From Candidatus Rifleibacteriota bacterium (GTDB lineage Bacteria; Muiribacteriota; Ozemobacteria; Ozemobacterales; Ozemobacteraceae): a stretch of DNA of 61,180 nt. Shown one piece after another: positions 15,894 through 24,884 of the stretch. The translations under genes and the position numbers were made by a program. Below the pieces are notes generated by a model. The model was given only the letters and a program-made list of their open reading frames with translations, did not search any database and was not told the DNA's origin. The stretch spans positions 1 through 61,180 of the forward strand of contig JAAYVD010000141.1 in NCBI GenBank assembly GCA_012517355.1, in the 5' to 3' direction. The number at the start of each line of letters is the position of its first letter. Positions within the stretch are counted from its first letter, which is position 1.

Positions 15894-18800
15894 TCACCGT
15901 TTCGTCGTCATCTCCTGCAACATCTGGCCGACAAGCCCGGCCACGGCAGCCCCCACGTGCCTTTCGAGATTCTCGATCAGGAGGGAGGCCGTGAACGCCC
16001 CCTCCTGCCTGGCCCGGGCGACCGCGCCGGCCACGAACCCGGGATCGGGGCACCGGCGGGCCACCAGGGCAAGCAGTTGCCCCGCCCGCTCCCGCAGCCG
16101 CTCCTGCGCCTGTACCTGCACCTGTTCCTGCACGAGCTCTTGCACCGGTTCCTGGCTACGCTCCGGCAATCCCTCTTTTTCCCGATCCTCGGAACCCTCT
16201 TGCCCTCCCTCCGGCGCAAACCCGGCCGCCCTGGCCTTTCGCGAGAAACGCTCCGCCTCGGCCAGCCACCGGCGCAGCAACAGGGCCAACAGGCCGTCGA
16301 CGGCCGGAACCGCCCCGGGCCCGGCCACGGAGGACAGGCCGGTCACACAGGCCCAGGGCCAATCCTCGCGGGTGGCCAGGACCGTCCGCCCGAACCGCTC
16401 CTCGTCCCAGATCACTTCGCCCCCGGCCGCGCCGGCCTGGCCGGCGGCAGCCTGGCCGGCGGCAGCCTGGCCGGAAGCGGCCGCCAGCGGGCCGGCCGCC
16501 GCCGCTTCGATCAGGGCCTCCCCCACCGCCGCCAGCAGCCCCGTCCCGGGGTCGCCAGCGGGCATCCCCGCGCCCCGGTCGGGGCTGCCCCGGCCAGCAC
16601 CCTCCACCACGGCGGTCAGCACCCGCCGGACCCCGGGGTCGCGCACCCGCCAGATCCTTCCCAGCACCGGGGCGCGCGGATCCCCGCGCAGGGTTTCCAG
16701 CCGCCCGACGGCGCGGGCCCGCTCCTCCGCCTCCAGGCCCTCGAGTACTGGCATCAGGTCGTCGACGAGCAAACGCTCGAGGCGCGCGGCCGCCTCGCTG
16801 CAGAAGGCGGCCAGGCCGGCAGGGCCGGGCTGGAAAGCCGCTTCCCGCAGCAGGGAGGCCGCCGCGGCGGTCTTGAGCCGCTCCAGGGCCCGCGCCGCCT
16901 GCCACCGCACCCGCTCGTCGGGGTCCGCCAGACCCGACGCCAACTCGGGCAGGAACGCCTCGTGCTGCAGCAGGCCGAGCACCGCCACGGCAGCCGCCCG
17001 CGCCAGGGGATCGGCCGCCTGCCGCAGCCGCCACAGGCAGGCCAGCGGCGCCTCCAGTTCCGACGGCGTGCGGGCCCACCGCACCAGGGCAAAGGCGGCC
17101 GCTGACCGCACCCGGTGGTGCGGATGGTCCAGCCAGGGCCGCACGCCGGCGGCCAGCGCCGGGGACACTTCCAGGTCGGCCAGGCTCTCCAGCAGGTTGG
17201 CCACCACCCGTGGCTCCTCGCCCCCCGCCTGCACCCGCTCCCACAACCGCGCCGCCGCCGCCTCCCGGCCCCACCGGCCCAGGGCGCGCGCCGCCGAAGC
17301 CCGGACCCGCGGCGGGGCATCGCGGTCGGCCAGCCGCACCAGCAGCCCCCCGGCCTCCTCCGGCGACACCCAGGCCAGGTCCTCGGCGACGGCCAGGTTC
17401 TCCAGGCTCGTCCCGGCCAGGCCCTGCGCCACGCGCCGCTCCCGCTCGAGGTCCTCCAGTTCCCCCGGCCCGTCCGCGGCCAGCCGCTCGAGCCGGGCTT
17501 CCACCTCGCCGGCATATGCCCCGTCCACCTTCCGCACCTGGAGGCACATGGCGGCGAAGACCGCGGCCAGCACGAGGAAGGGAACGACCTCCCCCATGTG
17601 GTCCCGGAAGGCGATCAACGCCAGGCTGGCCGCCAGCGAGGCCGCCGACGACCCCATGCCGATGGCGCTCATCCCCTGCAGCCGCCGGTCCGATGGCATC
17701 GCGCCGAGCACGACCGAGAATGCCGGCTGGTGGAAGCTCTTGGCCACCCAGGTGAACAGGAACTGCGTGAGCAGCACCAGCCCGGGCACCGGCAGGGCGG
17801 CCGTGACCAGGCTCATCGCCCCGGCGACGCCAGGCAGCACCGACAGCGTCCGGATCAGGCCCAACCGCCGCAGCACCCGCCCCGACAAGACCGCCTGGCT
17901 CAGCAGCACCGCCGCGTCGGTGGCCGCGGTGAACACCGCGATGAACGAGGCGAGGTCGCGCGCGGTCGGCCAGGCCTGGTTGATCGCCCGGGAATACTGG
18001 TAGTCGAGCCAGTATTTCCCGACCATGTTCAGCGCCCCCAGAACCACCAGCGCCCCGACCAGCCCCCCCGACCAGCGCCACGGCATCACCGCGTCTCCGG
18101 CCGGCGCCTCGGCGTCGCCGGGTGGTAACGTCGGGCCCCCGGATAGCCCCTTGGCGGAGGATGCGACGGACGGTTCGCGCCGCCCTCCGGGGTGGCCCAG
18201 GGGTTCGGCCGACTTCTGGCCGGCCCGCCCACGCCCCGGAGTGTCCCCGCTTTCCCCGACCGCGGGCCCGACAGGCATCGCCCCTGCCGCCACCACCTCC
18301 GCCCCAGCAGTTGCCACCTCCGCCCCAGCAGCCGCCTCCTTCGCAAGCCCCGCCTCCGCCGGCCCCGCAGCCGGGGCCTTCCCCCGTCCGGCCGCCGACG
18401 GCCCCGCCACCGGCGCGTTCTCCATCGCCGCCGCCACCGGTCGCATGACCGATGCCGCCGACAGCCCCGCCGCCTTCGCGAGCCCCGCCTTCGCGAGCCC
18501 CGCCTTCGCGAGCCCCGCCTCCGCCGGCCCCGCCGACGGCCCGCCCGCCACCCCGGTGGTCGGGAACCCTCGCCGCAGCATGGCAAAGAAGCCCAGCCCC
18601 GCCGCGAACAGCACCAGGTTCCCCCGCAGGATCCCCGCGATCGTCACCCACCCCAGCCCCACCTTCAGCAGGATCCCGCTGGCGATGCAGCTGAGGCTGC
18701 CGAACGCCGCCACCGTGGGCAGGTGGCGCTTGGCCTCCTGCAGCGGGAACACATCGTTCTGGACATGCGTAAAGAACTGGTTGAAGAACAGCTCGAATAC

Positions 18801-19217
18801 CATGATTCCGAGAAGGTACAAGACCGCCAGGGCGAGCGAATCGCCGGGGAAGAGGACGACCCGGACGGCCGCTGCAGCCAGCCACAGCCCGCCCGCCGCC
18901 AGCAGGCAGTCGGCCGACCGCTGCCGCAGGGTCCGCGACGAGGTCCACTGCAGCCCGATGTAGACCACGTTCATCGCTGCATAGACCCACGGCAGGCCCC
19001 GCACCCCCGCCTGCAGGAAGAACTGCGTCTGGAACAGGACGAAGAAGACGTTGATCGAGCACCGGATCAGCAGGTGGAACACCCCGAGCAGCCAGGGAAG
19101 GTTCCCCCCCCCGACAGCCAGGGATGGCGCGGCGGAACCGCCGTCTCGTGAACCGCCCGGCCCCCCTCCCACGGCCGGGCCGGGTGCCGACCGTCCGGAC
19201 ACCGCCATGTCCGTCAT
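15894..19217 (-). CDS. multi-spanning transporter-like protein fused to HEAT repeats
   Basis: I chose the ATG at 19217, 13 nt after the upstream stop, giving 1107 residues. About 12 membrane helices fall into two halves (about 45-235 and 400-560). The pattern FFVLFQTQFFLQAGVRG and WLDYQYS resembles ATP/ADP-translocase or MFS proteins that carry C-terminal HEAT repeats. Between the halves is an Ala/Gly-rich insert of about 160 residues (GLAKAGLAKAGLAKA). HEAT repeats occupy about 590-900 (for example VRASAARALGRWG and VRSAAAFALVRWA), then an AAGQ repeat tract and a charged Gln/Glu coiled region. It sits in an operon with a sensor, a pRiA4b-like protein and a lipoprotein. A role as a nucleotide transporter is an inference from fold only. 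Confidence 0.65.
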   Translation of the reverse strand: MTDMAVSGRSAPGPAVGGGPGGSRDGGSAAPSLAVGGGNLPWLLGVFHLLIRCSINVFFVLFQTQFFLQAGVRGLPWVYAAMNVVYIGLQWTSSRTLRQRSADCLLAAGGLWLAAAAVRVVLFPGDSLALAVLYLLGIMVFELFFNQFFTHVQNDVFPLQEAKRHLPTVAAFGSLSCIASGILLKVGLGWVTIAGILRGNLVLFAAGLGFFAMLRRGFPTTGVAGGPSAGPAEAGLAKAGLAKAGLAKAAGLSAASVMRPVAAAMENAPVAGPSAAGRGKAPAAGPAEAGLAKEAAAGAEVATAGAEVVAAGAMPVGPAVGESGDTPGRGRAGQKSAEPLGHPGGRREPSVASSAKGLSGGPTLPPGDAEAPAGDAVMPWRWSGGLVGALVVLGALNMVGKYWLDYQYSRAINQAWPTARDLASFIAVFTAATDAAVLLSQAVLSGRVLRRLGLIRTLSVLPGVAGAMSLVTAALPVPGLVLLTQFLFTWVAKSFHQPAFSVVLGAMPSDRRLQGMSAIGMGSSAASLAASLALIAFRDHMGEVVPFLVLAAVFAAMCLQVRKVDGAYAGEVEARLERLAADGPGELEDLERERRVAQGLAGTSLENLAVAEDLAWVSPEEAGGLLVRLADRDAPPRVRASAARALGRWGREAAAARLWERVQAGGEEPRVVANLLESLADLEVSPALAAGVRPWLDHPHHRVRSAAAFALVRWARTPSELEAPLACLWRLRQAADPLARAAAVAVLGLLQHEAFLPELASGLADPDERVRWQAARALERLKTAAAASLLREAAFQPGPAGLAAFCSEAAARLERLLVDDLMPVLEGLEAEERARAVGRLETLRGDPRAPVLGRIWRVRDPGVRRVLTAVVEGAGRGSPDRGAGMPAGDPGTGLLAAVGEALIEAAAAGPLAAASGQAAAGQAAAGQAGAAGGEVIWDEERFGRTVLATREDWPWACVTGLSSVAGPGAVPAVDGLLALLLRRWLAEAERFSRKARAAGFAPEGGQEGSEDREKEGLPERSQEPVQELVQEQVQVQAQERLRERAGQLLALVARRCPDPGFVAGAVARARQEGAFTASLLIENLERHVGAAVAGLVGQMLQEMTTKR
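16436..16481 (-). repeat. 15-bp repeat encoding AAGQA, transporter-HEAT gene
   Basis: Three units of GGCCAGGCNGCNGCC on the minus strand encode G-Q-A-A-A. The same peptide repeat, with different third bases, ends the window in the HEAT protein at 61109-61160. Confidence 0.7.
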
Positions 19218-19230
19218 CCGTCCGCTCGGA

Positions 19231-19938
19231 TCACCTGCCCCGCAGCCTCCGGTTGGCGGCCTGGAGATCGAAGGCCTCGGGATCATACTTCCCGAGCCAC
19301 TCCCGCGTCTCGGCATCACTGGCGGAGCGGGGTTTCTTCAACAGGTCGAGGATGTCGAAGTACCCATAGACCGCGCCGCAGTCCTCCGGCGGACAGGCGC
19401 GCTGCCCGGCCACGCAGACTGGCAGGTCCCTTTCCTGGGCGGGAAGGGTCTCCAGGAGCCGGATCGTATGCCCCCAACTGTCGCCGAAATCATACTCGTA
19501 GCCCAGCTTCTGGCCCTTCCGTGCGAAGACGTCGAGCAGCCGGATGCCTTCTTCGTCTTCGATGGCGACCCAGTCGTTGTTGGAGGGGACGCCGATGAGC
19601 CGCTTGCCAAGGCGGAACATGTGCGCATGGTAGCCGTACCACCCCATCGCCCGCTTGATCACCTGGTCCAGGTCTCCCAGGGTGCTGTCGCCGTCGACCA
19701 GCACCTCCCGATTGATGGCAGGCTCGATTTCGTCCAACTGGATCAGCAGCCGGAGCGTTTTTCCGACGGCCACAGGCTTCCTGGCTGGGGAACGCGCGCC
19801 CCGCGGGGTGGACGCCCGCCCCGAGGTCGGCCGGGCCGCTTGGCCACCCCGGCTGGCGGTGCGCACCGGCGGCGTCGAACTTCGCCGGGAACTCTTTCCG
19901 GGAAGGGACTTGGTGGGTGTTTTCTGTGACGTTGCCAT
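19231..19938 (-). CDS. pRiA4b ORF-3-like protein
   Basis: The 235-residue product starts at the ATG at 19938 after GGAGG. A basic, Ser/Arg/Pro-rich N-terminal tail (about 1-60) precedes the domain found in pRiA4b ORF-3-family proteins: LRLLIQLDEIEPAINREVLV, then GDLDQVIKRAMGWYGYHAHMF, YEYDFGDSWGHTIRLL and a late Cys-rich CVAGQRACPPEDCGA. The D-F-G-D-x-W motif is diagnostic. The family is widespread and often drifts near mobile DNA, but its biochemical role is not established. It is the second gene of an operon, 32 nt after the sensor gene and 13 nt before the transporter-HEAT gene. Confidence 0.85.
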   Translation of the reverse strand: MATSQKTPTKSLPGKSSRRSSTPPVRTASRGGQAARPTSGRASTPRGARSPARKPVAVGKTLRLLIQLDEIEPAINREVLVDGDSTLGDLDQVIKRAMGWYGYHAHMFRLGKRLIGVPSNNDWVAIEDEEGIRLLDVFARKGQKLGYEYDFGDSWGHTIRLLETLPAQERDLPVCVAGQRACPPEDCGAVYGYFDILDLLKKPRSASDAETREWLGKYDPEAFDLQAANRRLRGR

Positions 19939-19970
19939 ATTGCCTCCTTCGTGGATCAGCCCCGCGTCGA

Positions 19971-21104
19971 TCACCGGGGACCGGAATGGGGGGGCGGGTC
20001 ACCGGGGCCCTGCCGCCGGAACCGCTCCCAGATGGAGCCGACCGCCATCTTCTGCTGCAGGCCCTCGGCCAGGGAATTGAGGGCCGCCCCGGCCTGGCCG
20101 ATCTCGTCGCCGCCCGGCAGGTCGACCCGGTGCGCGAACTCGCCGGCGCTGACGCGGCCGAGCCCTTCGGTCAGTTCGGCCACCGGCCCGGCCACCGACC
20201 GCGCCAGCAGCAACCCGCCCACCGCGCACAGCACCAGGGAAAGGAACCCGATGGCCAGCCCCTGCTCCCGCAGCACGCGCGACAGGGCGAACGCCTCGGC
20301 CGCCGGGGTGCCAATCGCCACCCAGTGGGCCAGCACCGGGCTGTACGAGACCGACAGCAGGTCGGTGCGCGGCCCGTTGGCGAACTCGCCGGTCCAGACC
20401 CCCGCCTGGGCGGCCTCCCGCGTGGCGGTGGCCAGCACGAACCGCTCGGCCGCCGCCGGGATCCCCGCCCCGCGCCGGGCCACGATCCCCCCCGCCCCGT
20501 CCAGGATGCAGAGGTAATCGTCGCCGGGCAGGGCGAACGTGTCCAGGATGTCCTGCAAATCGGCCCCGCCCAGCCGGGCCCGCGCAGCCAGCACCGCCTC
20601 GATCCGCTCGGGGTCGGCGAAGGCGAAGACGGGAACCAGCAGGTGCAGGACGCGGTCCCCGTCCGCGGTGGGCGGGGCGGCCACCGAGGCGGCGGTGCCC
20701 GAGGCGGCCACCGTCGCCGCCGCCCGAGACACCTCGCCGGGAACCGCGTCCCCGGGCCGCCCGGTTCCCCACACCCGGCTGCCGTCGGTGGCCAGCAGGG
20801 TCAGGGCCTCGAAGAAACTCTGCTCGGGAAGCAGGCCGCCGGCCACCCCGTCCAGCCGCGCCGGTTCCCGGCTCTGGACCTCGGGCGAGGCGGCCAGCGC
20901 TTCCAGCCGCCCCAGCCGTTCCCGCACGAACAGGCTGGTGCCCGTCACCAACCCGCCCAGCACCATGCGGTGCTGCCGGATCGCCTGCTCACGCAGGGCG
21001 CTCCCCGCCGCCAACTGGGTGAGGAGGCCCCCCAGCACCACGGGCAGGAACCCCGCCGCCAGGAAGGCCAGGGCCACCCGCCCCCGGAACGTCTGCCAGA
21101 TCAT
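19971..21104 (-). CDS. cache-type membrane sensor ending in HAMP, no output domain
   Basis: The ATG at 21104 (GGTGGGGGA upstream) gives 377 residues. A membrane helix (about 10-32) leads to an extracytoplasmic sensor of cache type (about 35-290, with ILDGAGGIVARR typical), then a second helix (about 295-315). A HAMP domain (VAELTEGLGRVSAGEFAHRV, about 315-370) follows, and the protein stops about 20 residues later. A cyclase, kinase or methyl-accepting module would normally follow HAMP. It may signal through a partner, or the tail (GSIWERFRRQGPGDPPP) may be a truncation scar. It is the first gene of the sensor/pRiA4b/transporter/lipoprotein operon. Confidence 0.75.
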   Translation of the reverse strand: MIWQTFRGRVALAFLAAGFLPVVLGGLLTQLAAGSALREQAIRQHRMVLGGLVTGTSLFVRERLGRLEALAASPEVQSREPARLDGVAGGLLPEQSFFEALTLLATDGSRVWGTGRPGDAVPGEVSRAAATVAASGTAASVAAPPTADGDRVLHLLVPVFAFADPERIEAVLAARARLGGADLQDILDTFALPGDDYLCILDGAGGIVARRGAGIPAAAERFVLATATREAAQAGVWTGEFANGPRTDLLSVSYSPVLAHWVAIGTPAAEAFALSRVLREQGLAIGFLSLVLCAVGGLLLARSVAGPVAELTEGLGRVSAGEFAHRVDLPGGDEIGQAGAALNSLAEGLQQKMAVGSIWERFRRQGPGDPPPHSGPR

Positions 21105-21132
21105 CGATTCCCCCACCTCGCCTCGTTCGCCC

Positions 21133-21524
21133 TCATCTGGCCCGGACCATCATCCGCGCCTGCCCGGCAGACCATCCCATCCCCCACTCTCCCGAATGCC
21201 CGCAGGAGTCGTCGGCACCGGTCGAGGGGTCGGCCCTTCCGCCTCTTCCCCTCCGTCCCTCATTCCCTTCCGGCTCCCGGAACGCGGGACATCTTGCCCA
21301 CCTCAGAACAGCTTCATCGGGGGTTTCCCAGGAGAACATGGTGTCCCCAATTTTCCCCAATTCCGCCCCGCAGGCGTCGTCGGCTCCGGGCGAGCAGTCG
21401 GCCCCGCTCTCCCCTTCCCCTCCTTCCCCCTTTCCCCTGCCGTCCCCAAAATGGGGACACCTTGCCCTCTGCAAACCTGCTCCAAATGAGGCTGCCAAAA
21501 ATAGTATGGTGTCACCGTTTTTCA
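21133..21524. repeat. two diverged copies of a ~170-bp element with GTGTCCCC/GGTGACACC motifs
   Basis: The blocks at about 21185-21340 and 21360-21520 align in order: CCGCAGG-GTCGTCGGC, then GTCGGCCC, a pyrimidine-rich CCTTCCCCTCC tract, GGGACA-CTTGCC and a 3' end with GGTGTCCCC or GGTGTCACC. No ORF in the region is credible. The end word AAAATAGTATGGTGTCACC resembles terminal motifs of REP-like elements. A related GGTGTCACCAT lies at 45606. Confidence 0.6.
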
Positions 21525-22661
21525 TCAGGGACGCTTCAGCAGCTCGACCACCACGTCGACCACGATCTCCTTGCAGATGAACAGCCCCGCCGGCACGGCC
21601 ACCAGCGTGACCAGCTTCGCCAGCGTCTCGACCCGGAACGGCCATTCCGGCAGGTTCTCGATCTCCTGGATGACCTGCCGCCCCGTCAGGTAGCGGTGGG
21701 CCATCTCCCGGTCGGGCTGCTCGAGGAACCGCCGCTCGATGTCCGCATGCTCCCCGGCAAACAGGCGACGGATCTCCTCCTTGCGCTGGGCCATGATCCG
21801 GTGCAGGCGCCAGATCGGCACCACCAGGTAGGCCAGGGGCACCACCAACGCCAGCAGCAGCACCCCGATCATCGCCGGCAGGGTCTCGGCCAGATCGGCC
21901 GGCCGGTCCATCACCAGCGCCCGCGAGCCCATGACCAGCCAGAACAGGCCCAGTGACAGGAAGGACGCCCCGAAAGCGGTGCGCGCATACCCCGCCCCCG
22001 CCCGCTCCAGCAGCTCGAGTGAGAACATTCGCCCGCCCCGCTCCTCCAGTTCCCGGCTCATGCCGCTGACCAGGACCCCGAACCCCAGAAGGTGCCACAG
22101 GGCCCGCACGAACAGCCCACAGGCGATGGCCCCCAACAGGGTGACCACCAGGCGGGCGGGGACCCCGTGGTAGGGCAGCAGTTCCCAGCTGACCGCCAGG
22201 CGAAACCCGAGGAACAGTCCGGCCGTGCCCCAGCCGGCGACGACGGGACGCCAGCCCCGCTCGACGCGGTTCAGGAAGTGCTCGTAGAGCGGCTCGAACA
22301 CCGGGTCGCCTGCCGCGTGCCGGTCGAGGATGAACCGCAACGCCAACCGCCGCGCCCGGATGAACGCCGGCCCCAACAAGCCTGTCGCCACCAGGTAGAG
22401 CAGGCCCGTCTCGTAGAAGAGGTGGACCTCTTCGCCCAGGCCCCACCGCACCGGAACGGTGACCAGCCAGGCGGCCAGCCCCAGGCCGAGCCACCGCCAG
22501 GCGCGCCCCGGCTCGGCCAGCCAGGCCACGTCCCCGGACGGTTCCCGCCCGGCCGCCGCCGCGGAGGCCGGGGGACGCTCCACCCGCGGTTCGGCCGACG
22601 GGGATGCCCCGGGCAGCCCCGGCCCCGGCCGGCCCGCCCCGTCGCCCGTCCCGGTGTTCAT
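21525..22661 (-). CDS. polytopic membrane protein of unknown function
   Basis: The ATG at 22661 has GGGAGG upstream and gives 378 residues. A Pro/Gly-rich cytoplasmic tail (about 1-50) is followed by six or seven membrane helices (including AWRWLGLGLAAWLVTV, LLYLVATGLLGPAF, GTAGLFLGFRLAV, VVTLLGAIACGLFVRALWHL, FLSLGLFWLVMGS and LLLALVVPLAYLVV). A charged amphipathic region follows (HRIMAQRKEEIRRLFAGEHADIERRFLEQPDREM, here abbreviated from about 295-330). A last hydrophobic helix lies at the C-terminus. No known family is recognised. It starts 37 nt after the STM3941-like gene and is probably co-transcribed with it. Confidence 0.7.
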   Translation of the reverse strand: MNTGTGDGAGRPGPGLPGASPSAEPRVERPPASAAAAGREPSGDVAWLAEPGRAWRWLGLGLAAWLVTVPVRWGLGEEVHLFYETGLLYLVATGLLGPAFIRARRLALRFILDRHAAGDPVFEPLYEHFLNRVERGWRPVVAGWGTAGLFLGFRLAVSWELLPYHGVPARLVVTLLGAIACGLFVRALWHLLGFGVLVSGMSRELEERGGRMFSLELLERAGAGYARTAFGASFLSLGLFWLVMGSRALVMDRPADLAETLPAMIGVLLLALVVPLAYLVVPIWRLHRIMAQRKEEIRRLFAGEHADIERRFLEQPDREMAHRYLTGRQVIQEIENLPEWPFRVETLAKLVTLVAVPAGLFICKEIVVDVVVELLKRP

Positions 22662-22698
22662 CGGTGTCCTCCCGCGGCGCCCGGCCGCCACACCCGGT

Positions 22699-23244
22699 TC
22701 ATGCCGGCCGTCCGTACCGGCCGTGGAATCCACGGACCAGCTCCACGAGCTCGGGAAACCCGATCTGCAGCGCCTGGGAGCCGATGTGGACGGGCGTGCC
22801 GAAATACTCCCAGTTGAGCCGCACCAGCCAGCGCCGCACTCCCGACGCCCGCCGGACGAACCGCTCCGGGTCGGTCACGTCGATCGCCAGGCTCGTCTGG
22901 GCACGGATCGTCACCACCCGGAACCCGGTGATCTCCGACCAGGCGATCCGGCCGGCGCCGACCCCGCTGGCGTTGTCGACGATGCCCTCGGCATCGAGGA
23001 TCAGCCCCGGCGACCGGTCGAGGCACGATCCCAGGGTGACCGCCCCCATCCACCCGAACACCACGAAGACGACCCCCGCCACGGTCTTCACATACAGGCC
23101 AGGGTAGCGGGCCTGTACGTCCGCGATGGTCCAGAGCCAGACGGCCAGGGCCAGGAACCCGACGCACCCCAGCAGGATCGCCACGAGTTTGCCCTTGCTC
23201 AGGGGAACCTCCCGCCGCGTCTCACCCAAAGCCGCTTCTGCCAC
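22699..23244 (-). CDS. STM3941-like membrane protein
   Basis: The GTG at 23244 (GGGAGAG upstream) gives 181 residues. Two membrane helices (about 20-40 and 55-75) follow a short tail containing EVPLSKGKL. A soluble domain then has LILDAEGIVDNAS, RIAWSEITGFRV and a C-terminal VHIGSQALQIGFPELVELVR. This layout matches the small STM3941 family of uncharacterised inner-membrane proteins, in which a PH-like beta domain follows two helices. It is divergent from the zinc-peptidase gene. Confidence 0.7.
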   Translation of the reverse strand: MAEAALGETRREVPLSKGKLVAILLGCVGFLALAVWLWTIADVQARYPGLYVKTVAGVVFVVFGWMGAVTLGSCLDRSPGLILDAEGIVDNASGVGAGRIAWSEITGFRVVTIRAQTSLAIDVTDPERFVRRASGVRRWLVRLNWEYFGTPVHIGSQALQIGFPELVELVRGFHGRYGRPA

Positions 23245-23352
23245 GCCGACTCTCCCGGCCCGGGGTCGAGGTTCCGGCCGAACCGGCCGGGGCCCCGCGC
23301 ACGCCGCCCAGGATAATCCGGGCCCCCGCCCCCTGGCAAGCCGGAGGCGGCA

Positions 23353-23381
23353 TTGACTTTGCCCGGGCGCCCTTCCATAAT
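23353..23381 (+). promoter_or_regulatory. sigma70-type promoter of the zinc-peptidase gene
   Basis: TTGACT at 23353-23358 and CATAAT at 23376-23381 are separated by exactly 17 bp; each matches the consensus at five of six positions. The expected transcript start near 23388 leaves a leader of about 47 nt with AGGAGG before the GTG. Confidence 0.7.
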
Positions 23382-23434
23382 GCCCTCCAAGCCGTGGCGC
23401 CCGCGAGGCCCGGCTGTGCGACAGGAGGCATGAC

Positions 23435-24586
23435 GTGACCAGCCCCGACAAACCGGCGCCCGCCCAGGTTCAGCCCACCCGCCCCGACGAACCCGCCCCC
23501 ACCACGCCTTCCCGTGCCAACGAGCCCGCCCCCGCTCCTGCCGACGACCGCTTCGAGTCCGGCCCCGCCGAGGACATCCCCCCGGAGGTCCTCAACCAGC
23601 GCATCTGCGACTTCCACCTCCGCCTCGAGGGCAGCCCCCTCGAACCCATCATCGCCCGCTTCCGCCAGGAACTGGCCGCGCGCGGCATCGTCCGCCTCGA
23701 ACCCCGGTTCTACCTGTCCGACGAATGGGGGGTCAGCGACGGATCGGTGGCCATCGCCATCCCCTTCTACCTCGCCGACGACCGGCTGCGCCGCATCCAG
23801 CAGCGGAAGGGCGGCATCGTCGAGGGCATCGACCCCGAGGACATCCTGCGCTACCTGCGCCACGAGATGGGCCACGTCGTCAACTATGCCTACCGCCTCT
23901 ACGAGACCGAGGAATGGACCCGCCTGTTCGGCCCCATGGCCCGCCCCTACGTCGACGGCTACCGGTCCGTCCCCTTCAGCATGGATTTCGTGCGCCACCT
24001 GCCCGGCAACTACGCCCAGAAACATCCCGACGACGACTGGGCCGAGACCTTCGCCGTCTGGATGACCCCCGGCCTCGACTGGCACGATCTCTACAGCGAT
24101 GCCCCCGGCGCCCTGCGCAAGCTCCGGTACTGCGAGGCCACCATGTCCGCCCTCCGCGACCGCGACCCCGCCGTCACGGTCGTCGACCTCGACGGGAAGG
24201 TCGATGACCTCGCCATCACCCTGCAGGAATTCTACGGCCCCGCCGAACTCGAGGGGGTCGCCCTCCCCCGCAGCCTCGACGGCGACCTGCGCGGCATCTT
24301 CTCCCCCTGGGCCGGCATCTGGACCACCCCCGACCAGGGACGCCGCGGCTCGGGCGCCGCCCTGCTCCGCCGCAATCTCGACCTGCTGGCCAACACCGTC
24401 TACCGCTGGACGGGCGTCGAGCCCGAGGTCCTCGCCCCCCTGCTCGAGCACCTCGCCCGCCGGGCCCAGACCCTCGGCCTCGCCTACCCGATGGCCGAAC
24501 GCGACACCGTGCTGATGCAGCTCGCGGCCTTCGTCACCACCCTGGCCATGAACTACACCTACAAGGGAACCTTCATCGCCAGCTGA
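23435..24586 (+). CDS. putative zinc-binding metallopeptidase (HEMGH)
   Basis: The start is the GTG at 23435, 7 nt after AGGAGG; the ATG five bases earlier hits a stop at once. The 383-residue protein has a Pro-rich tail (about 1-50) and then a gluzincin-like core. The motif LRHEMGHVVNY holds the zinc ligands His143 and His147 and the catalytic Glu144, and a later acidic HPDDDWAETFAVWM (about 196-209) supplies the likely third ligand. This arrangement matches the putative zinc-binding metallopeptidase family (Peptidase_Mx-like). There is no signal peptide, so it should act in the cytoplasm. It is a single-gene unit; the substrate is unknown. Confidence 0.75.
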   Translation: MTSPDKPAPAQVQPTRPDEPAPTTPSRANEPAPAPADDRFESGPAEDIPPEVLNQRICDFHLRLEGSPLEPIIARFRQELAARGIVRLEPRFYLSDEWGVSDGSVAIAIPFYLADDRLRRIQQRKGGIVEGIDPEDILRYLRHEMGHVVNYAYRLYETEEWTRLFGPMARPYVDGYRSVPFSMDFVRHLPGNYAQKHPDDDWAETFAVWMTPGLDWHDLYSDAPGALRKLRYCEATMSALRDRDPAVTVVDLDGKVDDLAITLQEFYGPAELEGVALPRSLDGDLRGIFSPWAGIWTTPDQGRRGSGAALLRRNLDLLANTVYRWTGVEPEVLAPLLEHLARRAQTLGLAYPMAERDTVLMQLAAFVTTLAMNYTYKGTFIAS

Positions 24587-24772
24587 CCGCCCCCCGCCCC
24601 CATTTCCTCGCCGCTTCCCGGTGACGGATGAATGCTCCGATTGGCGGGAGGATTGGCCACTTCCCACGGGAAGGGAGCGGTTATTCCCAACGGCCCGTTC
24701 GAAGGTCATCCCCCAACGCGCAGCGGGCCTTTCGCTTGGGCAACGCCGCAGCGTTCCCCAAGCCGGAACAAG

Positions 24773-24824
24773 GGGTCCAGGGGCATTGCCCCTGGTGGGG
24801 TGAAGGGGCAAAGCCCCTTCGAAA
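24773..24824. repeat. R2 palindromic repeat, copy 1
   Basis: The copy reads GGGTCCAGGGGCATTGCCCC, then TGGTGGGGTGAAGGGGCAAAG, split here at 24793, ending in CCCCTTCG. CCAGGGGC/GCCCCTGG and GAAGGGGC/GCCCCTTC each form a hairpin with a tiny loop. A second copy is at about 51898-51946. Similar two-hairpin repeats occur in many GC-rich genomes. Confidence 0.7.
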
Positions 24825-24884
24825 AGCCCTGAAGCGGAAAAGAGCGCTGATCCAGTTGCGCCCCCCCAGCCCCTGATTACGGCG

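Noticed and set aside
19231-19938. pRiA4b ORF-3-like gene as sign of a mobile element
   Set aside because: It sits within a tight operon with 13-32 nt gaps and no repeats, integrase or transposase around it.
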